DNA of 64,000 nt from Elusimicrobia bacterium RIFOXYA2_FULL_47_53. GTDB lineage: Bacteria > Elusimicrobiota > Endomicrobiia > Endomicrobiales > XYA2-FULL-47-53. Under the pieces are notes generated by a model that was not told the DNA's origin, did no database searches, and worked only from the letters and a program-made list of their open reading frames with translations. The translations under genes and the position numbers were made by a program. The stretch covers positions 52,444 to 116,443 of the forward strand of contig MGVE01000016.1 in the NCBI GenBank assembly GCA_001800315.1. Reading direction: 5' to 3'. Positions 60,310 to 64,000 of this stretch are shown here, one piece after another (position 1 is the stretch's first letter; the number at the start of each line of letters is the position of its first letter).

Positions 60310-60987
60310 ATGAACTACTCCCAGGCGCTTAAGGCGCTTAAAGCCCAAAGAAACCCAAAGGCAGCCGCCGGCATGGCGCGCTACGGCATTAACCCTGCAA
60401 ATGTACTCGGGTTATCAATTCCTTTTCTCAGGGAAATGTCGGCCTCAATAGGCACAGACCGGAAGCTTGCGTTTCAACTGTGGGGTTCCGGCATTCACGA
60501 AGCCAGGATTCTCGCTTCCATGATAGCCGACCCGTCAAAGTTTACTTCAGGCTCTATGGACGCATGGGCTAAGGAGTTTGACTCCTGGGATGTCACGGAC
60601 CAGTGCTGTATGAATCTTTTTGAAAAGACCTCTTACGCCTACTCTAAAGCATTCAAATGGTCCGCGGCGAAAAGTGAATTTGTGAAAAGAGCGGGCTTTG
60701 TAATGATGGCAAGGCTCGCGGTCAGCGACAAGACAGCTCCGGACTCAAGATTTATCGCGTTTTTTCCGTCAATCCGCAAGGGCGCCCGCGACAACAGAAA
60801 TTTCGTAAAAAAAGCCGTCAACTGGGCTGTACGACAGATCGGCAAAAGAAACAGCGCGCTCAATAAAAAAGCTATGCTGCTTTCCGAGGGCCTGCTTGAG
60901 TCGGATATCCCTTCCGCCAGATGGGTAGCCGCGGATGCCCTCAGGGAACTGAAGTCGGCGGCCGTGCAAAAGAGGCTTTTACGATGA
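60310..60987 (+). CDS. DNA alkylation repair protein (AlkD-like)
   Basis: A 225-residue all-helical HEAT-like protein. The pattern MARYGIN-x-x-NVLGLSIPFLREM, LAFQLWGSGIHEARILASMI, WAKEFDSWDVTDQCCMNLF and VKKAVNWAVRQIGKRN fits the AlkD family. AlkD removes bulky alkylated bases without base flipping. The catalytic Trp/Asp region corresponds to the SWDVTD stretch. It lies in an operon with a lytic transglycosylase and an MGMT-like gene. Confidence 0.9.
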   Translation: MNYSQALKALKAQRNPKAAAGMARYGINPANVLGLSIPFLREMSASIGTDRKLAFQLWGSGIHEARILASMIADPSKFTSGSMDAWAKEFDSWDVTDQCCMNLFEKTSYAYSKAFKWSAAKSEFVKRAGFVMMARLAVSDKTAPDSRFIAFFPSIRKGARDNRNFVKKAVNWAVRQIGKRNSALNKKAMLLSEGLLESDIPSARWVAADALRELKSAAVQKRLLR

Positions 60988-61715
60988 AAATATTATTTTT
61001 AGCCCTTCTAAGCCTGACAATGGCTTCATCAGCGGCATTCGCGCTTCAGGGCAAACTGATCTTAAAAAGCGGGCACAGCTTTAAGGGCGATATAACGAAA
61101 TATTCCGACGGGAGTTATCTGGTCTGCGGCAGGAGCGGTGCGGTCAAGTTTGAAAAGAGCGAAATATCCAGAGTTATAGTTTACTCAAGCAAAGACCCGC
61201 TTTCCGAAAGCTTTGCTTCCTCGCTGAAAGTGACACCCGGAGCCAGGCCGGCGGCGAGTTCGTCGGCTACGCCTTACGACAATACAATACATAAAGCCGC
61301 CAAAAAGAACAACATTGACCCGGCTTTGGTGAAGGCGATAATAAAGGCAGAATCCAATTTCAATCCGCTGGACCGCTCAGCGAAAGGCGCCTGCGGGCTT
61401 ATGCAGCTTATGCCGCAGACAGCCAGGCTCCTGGGTGTTAAAAACATATATTCACCCGAGGAAAACATTTTGGCGGGAACGCGTTTTTTTAAAGATATGC
61501 TCTTTAGGTTTAACGGCAATGTGGACAAGGCTCTTGCGGCTTATAACGCGGGGCCCGGCGCGGTTGACAGGTATAATTCCATACCGCCCTACAAAGAAAC
61601 AAAAAACTATATCAAAACCGTAAACAAAAACTTCATAAAGTACAAAAATCGCGACGGGAGGATATGCAGTTATACCGACGCTAACGGCTGCACCACTATA
61701 TACAATGTCAAATAA
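60984..61715 (+). CDS. Lytic transglycosylase (SLT domain) with an N-terminal strand-rich region
   Basis: A 243-residue exported enzyme. A signal peptide (ILFLALLSLTMASSAAFA) is followed by a short beta-rich region (about 20-65; KLILKSGHSFKGDI) and the SLT domain (about 105-235; AIIKAESNFNP with catalytic Glu, KGACGLMQLMPQTA, AAYNAGPGAVDRY, PPYKETKNYI). It cleaves peptidoglycan glycan strands. The ATG at 60984 overlaps the AlkD stop (ATGA), and upstream in-frame codons lack a signal peptide. A PDZ-like strand region before SLT is uncommon but not unique. Confidence 0.92.
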   Translation: MKILFLALLSLTMASSAAFALQGKLILKSGHSFKGDITKYSDGSYLVCGRSGAVKFEKSEISRVIVYSSKDPLSESFASSLKVTPGARPAASSSATPYDNTIHKAAKKNNIDPALVKAIIKAESNFNPLDRSAKGACGLMQLMPQTARLLGVKNIYSPEENILAGTRFFKDMLFRFNGNVDKALAAYNAGPGAVDRYNSIPPYKETKNYIKTVNKNFIKYKNRDGRICSYTDANGCTTIYNVK

Positions 61716-62010
61716 AATTCCGCCGGCTATTCTCTCCAAGATTAAAAGGTATCCTCTGTTCTACCAAAAGGTCTGGCTTGAGTGCGCCAAAATAAGCAGG
61801 GGAGAAACCCTGTCGTATGGTGAACTTGCCAAAAAGGCGGGAAGCCCCGGGGCGGCGCGCGCCGTAGGAACCGCTCTGTCAAAAAACCCTTTCGCGCCGG
61901 TTATACCCTGCCACCGGGTCATCGCGGCCAACGGAAAACCGGGCGGTTATTCCGGACGGGGCGGGATAAAAAAGAAAATTTCTCTGTTAAAGCGGGAGGG
62001 GGCTATTTAA
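61705..62010 (+). CDS. MGMT/ATL-type alkylguanine methyltransferase domain protein
   Basis: A 101-residue protein that is only the DNA-binding, active-site half of MGMT. It has the helix-turn-helix region GETLSYGELAKKAGSPGAARAVG, the active-site motif PVIPCHRVI with the acceptor Cys and GGYSGRGGI. Because Cys is present it may be active; stand-alone short forms are also found. It overlaps the end of the transglycosylase by 11 bases, and its stop overlaps the next start. It may repair O6-alkylguanine. Confidence 0.93.
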   Translation: MSNKIPPAILSKIKRYPLFYQKVWLECAKISRGETLSYGELAKKAGSPGAARAVGTALSKNPFAPVIPCHRVIAANGKPGGYSGRGGIKKKISLLKREGAI

Positions 62011-62690
62011 TGCAGAACAAATGGAGATTTATCAATTCCGGGCCTATGGATGGCGCGGATAACATGGCATTAGACGAGGCCGAATTTCTATACAAAGCGT
62101 CAAAAGATACGGAGGTCTCATCGTTCAGGGTTTACTGGTGGAGTGAACCGTGCGTCACCATAGGATATTTTCAGAAACACAATGATTTTCTGGACTACAA
62201 ACTGCCTATTTTCCGCAGGATGACCGGCGGGCTCGCGGTAAGGCACTGGCCTGACATATCCTACTCTCTTGTCACAGGCGAGGATGAGTGGCCCGCAATT
62301 TACGACCAGAACCAGACCTATAAATTGATACATTCGGGAATAAAAAAAGCCATGAACGCGCTTGGCATTAAATCCGAGTTCAGCCCGGCCCGGAATGACA
62401 AGTCACTGCTTTGCGTTAAAACCATATTTGAGTACGACCTTATTTCTTCGGGTAAAAAACTCGTGGGTTCAAGCCAGCGGAGGCGGGGAAAAACTCTGCT
62501 TGTCCAGGGTTCTATACATATACCCGAGGGCACCGGCAAGCAGGCCGCGGCCGCGGCGCTCCTTGAGGGCTGGCAGGACGAACTACAAACGAGATTTTCA
62601 GTAGGCGCTCCGGAAAGCTTTGAGCTTCAAACCATGAAAGAGCTTGCCGCCACAAAATATAACTCTCCCGAGTGGAACCTGAAATATTGA
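62010..62690 (+). CDS. Lipoate-protein ligase A family protein
   Basis: A 226-residue protein of the biotin/lipoate ligase fold. The family motif RRMTGGLAVRHWPDISYSL, GYFQKHNDFLD and GSSQRRRGKTLLVQGSIHI are visible. It attaches lipoate or octanoate to carrier domains such as GcvH or E2 proteins. No carrier gene lies in the window, so the target is unknown. It starts on the last base of the preceding stop codon. Confidence 0.92.
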   Translation: MQNKWRFINSGPMDGADNMALDEAEFLYKASKDTEVSSFRVYWWSEPCVTIGYFQKHNDFLDYKLPIFRRMTGGLAVRHWPDISYSLVTGEDEWPAIYDQNQTYKLIHSGIKKAMNALGIKSEFSPARNDKSLLCVKTIFEYDLISSGKKLVGSSQRRRGKTLLVQGSIHIPEGTGKQAAAAALLEGWQDELQTRFSVGAPESFELQTMKELAATKYNSPEWNLKY

Positions 62691-62750
62691 CTTTTGAGCG
62701 GTATTTTAGCTTAATATATCCGTGGCTGTCGCAGGCCATCGGACGGATTT

Positions 62751-63755
62751 ATGAAAAAAGAAGCTAAATTATACGATAAACTACCCGACAACCGCGTTGC
62801 CTGCGGGCTTTGCGCTCACCACTGCGTCATTTCTGACAGCGCTTTTGGCGTCTGCGGCGTCAGAAAAAACGAGAACGGAACACTCTTTACGCTCGGTTTC
62901 GGAGAACTCATAGCGGCGCACATTGACCCCGTTGAAAAAAAACCTCTCTATCATTTCCTCCCGGGAAGCCAAACCTATTCCATAGCCGCGGCCGGCTGCA
63001 ACTTCAAATGCTCCTTCTGCCAGAACTGGCAGATATCCCAGCTTAATTACAGGCATGGCGATATCCCGACGGAATTCACGAGCCCCGAATCCGTGGTAAA
63101 ATCCGCCCTGGAATCCGGATGCAAGTCAATTTCCTACACCTACACCGAACCCACGATATTCTTTGAGTACGCGATGGAAACCGCCGAGCTCGCGAAAGAA
63201 TCGGGGCTGGAAAATATTTTTGTGACTAACGGCTATATGACGGAGGCCGCCATAAAGGAAATAAAACCGTTTCTCGGCGCGGCAAACATTGACCTTAAAA
63301 GTTTCAGCGACGATTTCTACCGTAAAATATGCAAAGGCACGCTTAAGCCGGTGCTTGACTCCATAACTGCCATGGTAAAACACGGGATTTGGGTTGAGAT
63401 AACAACCCTAATTATTCCAGGACTAAACGACTCTCCGGAAGAACTCGCTCAAATCGCGCGGTTTATCGCTCAAACGGGCAAAGAAATACCATGGCACATA
63501 AGCCGTTTCCACCCGGACTTTCAAATGTCAGATACACCGCAGACTCCGCATAAAACGCTGGAATCGGCCGTGGAGGCAGGCAAGAAAGCGGGCTTAAAAT
63601 ATATTTATATGGGCAATGTCGCAGACGGAAGCGATACGCTTTGCCCGAAATGCGGCATAACGCTCATAAAAAGAGACTGTTTCGCCGTTATTTCCAATAA
63701 ACTTAAAGGTTCAAACTGCCCCGCCTGCGGAACGAAGATTGACGGAATATTGTAA
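62751..63755 (+). CDS. amrS: AmmeMemoRadiSam system radical SAM enzyme
   Basis: A 334-residue radical SAM protein. The iron-sulfur motif is AAGCNFKCSFCQNWQISQ, preceded by an N-terminal Cys-rich part (ACGLCAHHCVISDSAFGVCGVR) and followed by SYTYTEPTIFFEYA and LIIPGLNDSPEELAQIA. A C-terminal rubredoxin-like pair of CxxC motifs (LCPKC, NCPAC) ends the protein. Family members are called AmrS or PflX-like and usually lie near AmmeMemoRadiSam partners A and B; those are not in this window. The exact reaction is uncertain. Confidence 0.94.
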   Translation: MKKEAKLYDKLPDNRVACGLCAHHCVISDSAFGVCGVRKNENGTLFTLGFGELIAAHIDPVEKKPLYHFLPGSQTYSIAAAGCNFKCSFCQNWQISQLNYRHGDIPTEFTSPESVVKSALESGCKSISYTYTEPTIFFEYAMETAELAKESGLENIFVTNGYMTEAAIKEIKPFLGAANIDLKSFSDDFYRKICKGTLKPVLDSITAMVKHGIWVEITTLIIPGLNDSPEELAQIARFIAQTGKEIPWHISRFHPDFQMSDTPQTPHKTLESAVEAGKKAGLKYIYMGNVADGSDTLCPKCGITLIKRDCFAVISNKLKGSNCPACGTKIDGIL

Positions 63756-63810
63756 TCCCCTGCTGACATCCCACTCGTTTTGTGAATACTGAGTGAGTTA
63801 TCTGAGATTC

Positions 63811-63829
63811 CTTTTTGTGGCACAAAAAG
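63811..63829. promoter_or_regulatory. Perfect dyad CTTTTTGTG-G-CACAAAAAG
   Basis: A 9-bp inverted repeat with a one-base centre lies 21 bases before the -35 box of the next promoter. The tiny loop suits a protein operator better than an RNA hairpin. Confidence 0.45.
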
Positions 63830-63850
63830 TTGGGATATGTAAAATTTTAT

Positions 63851-63880
63851 TTGACATTGGGGTGTAATTTGTTATATAAA
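63851..63880 (+). promoter_or_regulatory. Strong sigma-70-type promoter at the window end
   Basis: TTGACA (63851-63856) and TATAAA (63875-63880) with an 18-base spacer; shifted readings of the -10 give 16 or 17. Transcription should start near 63886. Confidence 0.8.
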
Positions 63881-63893
63881 TAGGGCACTGCAA

Positions 63894-64000
63894 ATGGGGT
63901 ATAAGAGCGTGGGGTGCAAGGCGTTGGCAAGTTCCCTTAAGAAACTCAAAGCAATGGTTTATCCTGTAAAGCGCGCGAAAAAGCTTTACGGGTTTTTTTT
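63894..64000 (+). other. Open frame starting at ATG, or a small RNA with a terminator; cut by the window end
   Basis: An open frame of at least 35 codons starts at ATG 63894, eight bases after the predicted transcription start, and runs off the window. Its product is basic and helical in look (ASSLKKLKAM, VKRAKKLYG). The same DNA ends in an intrinsic terminator: 63963-63972 pairs with 63983-63992 (one G-U) and eight T follow. Either a short CDS or leaderless gene starts here, or this is an sRNA or attenuator of ~110 bases. I recognise no known RNA family or protein. Confidence 0.45.
63963..64000 (+). terminator. Rho-independent terminator at the window edge
   Basis: The 10-bp stem CCTGTAAAGC/GCTTTACGGG (one G-U pair), a ten-base loop and a run of eight T. 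It would end a ~110-base transcript from the promoter at 63851. Confidence 0.75.

Noticed and set aside
63883-63965. c-di-GMP, purine or TPP riboswitch, SRP RNA or tmRNA at the window end
   Set aside because: None of the conserved core sequences of these families is present.

Overview
The window comes from a Gram-negative bacterium of a little-cultivated lineage. Evidence for an outer membrane: several signal-peptide beta-barrel candidates, an LptE-like lipoprotein, OmpA-family proteins, a PorV/PorQ-like barrel and an AsmA-like protein. The gene order zapB-zapA-6S RNA-rarA-fthC-rny-ymdB-xseA-xseB-ispA-dxs-tlyA, PorV-like barrels and many hybrid kinases would fit Elusimicrobiota, Omnitrophota or a neighbouring candidate phylum. 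That placement is inference; only a marker-gene tree could fix it.

Region 1 (1-26.8 kb) is an accessory signalling and cell-envelope block. Three multi-domain sensor/regulator groups (1-5.0 kb, 18.1-23.3 kb, 24.9-26.3 kb) flank envelope genes: a triple-BON periplasmic protein, an Ala-rich helical-repeat protein, a 1117-residue SBBP/IPT-repeat secreted protein with a sorting-like C-terminus, a PorV-like barrel fused to an OmpA domain, a DUF2934-TM-OmpA protein, rubredoxin, a lipoprotein, small barrels, an lmo0937-type membrane peptide, a coiled-coil OmpA protein, a POTRA-less D15-like barrel, and DUF1207 and DUF3108 proteins. The motif AAAAGTCAGTAA recurs in the intergenic gaps of the first part and may be a shared regulatory site. 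The block ends with a class III nucleotide cyclase, an AsmA-like protein, another kinase and a small barrel.

Region 2 (26.8-29.8 kb) holds a gene-free stretch with 127-bp tandem repeats and a long inverted repeat that abuts a tRNA-Val(GAC) gene, then a polytopic membrane protein and a GT2 glycosyltransferase.

Region 3 (29.8-63.8 kb) is mostly core genome: thrS; infC-rpmI-rplT-pheS-pheT behind a consensus promoter and a putative attenuator; an FAD-linked oxidase; zapB-zapA; 6S RNA; rarA-fthC; rny-ymdB-xseA-xseB-ispA-dxs-tlyA; a small cluster of unknowns (degenerate receiver-TM-propeller, PilZ, twin HEAT-repeat proteins); leuS-lptE-holA; rpsT on the opposite strand; murJ-uvrC (a shortened UvrC); a cupin; a receiver plus HD-GYP pair; alkD-like, lytic transglycosylase, MGMT-like and lipoate-ligase-like genes in a tight operon; and an AmrS-type radical SAM gene. 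The window ends with a promoter followed by either a new CDS or a small RNA with a terminator.

Points of most interest: infC has no canonical start codon in frame and seems to start at GTA. Several promoters sit so close to start codons that transcripts should be leaderless. Two OmpA domains have lost the Asp that normally grips peptidoglycan. A cargo-like giant protein lies next to a PorV-OmpA fusion. A membrane-anchored degenerate receiver carries an extracytoplasmic propeller.
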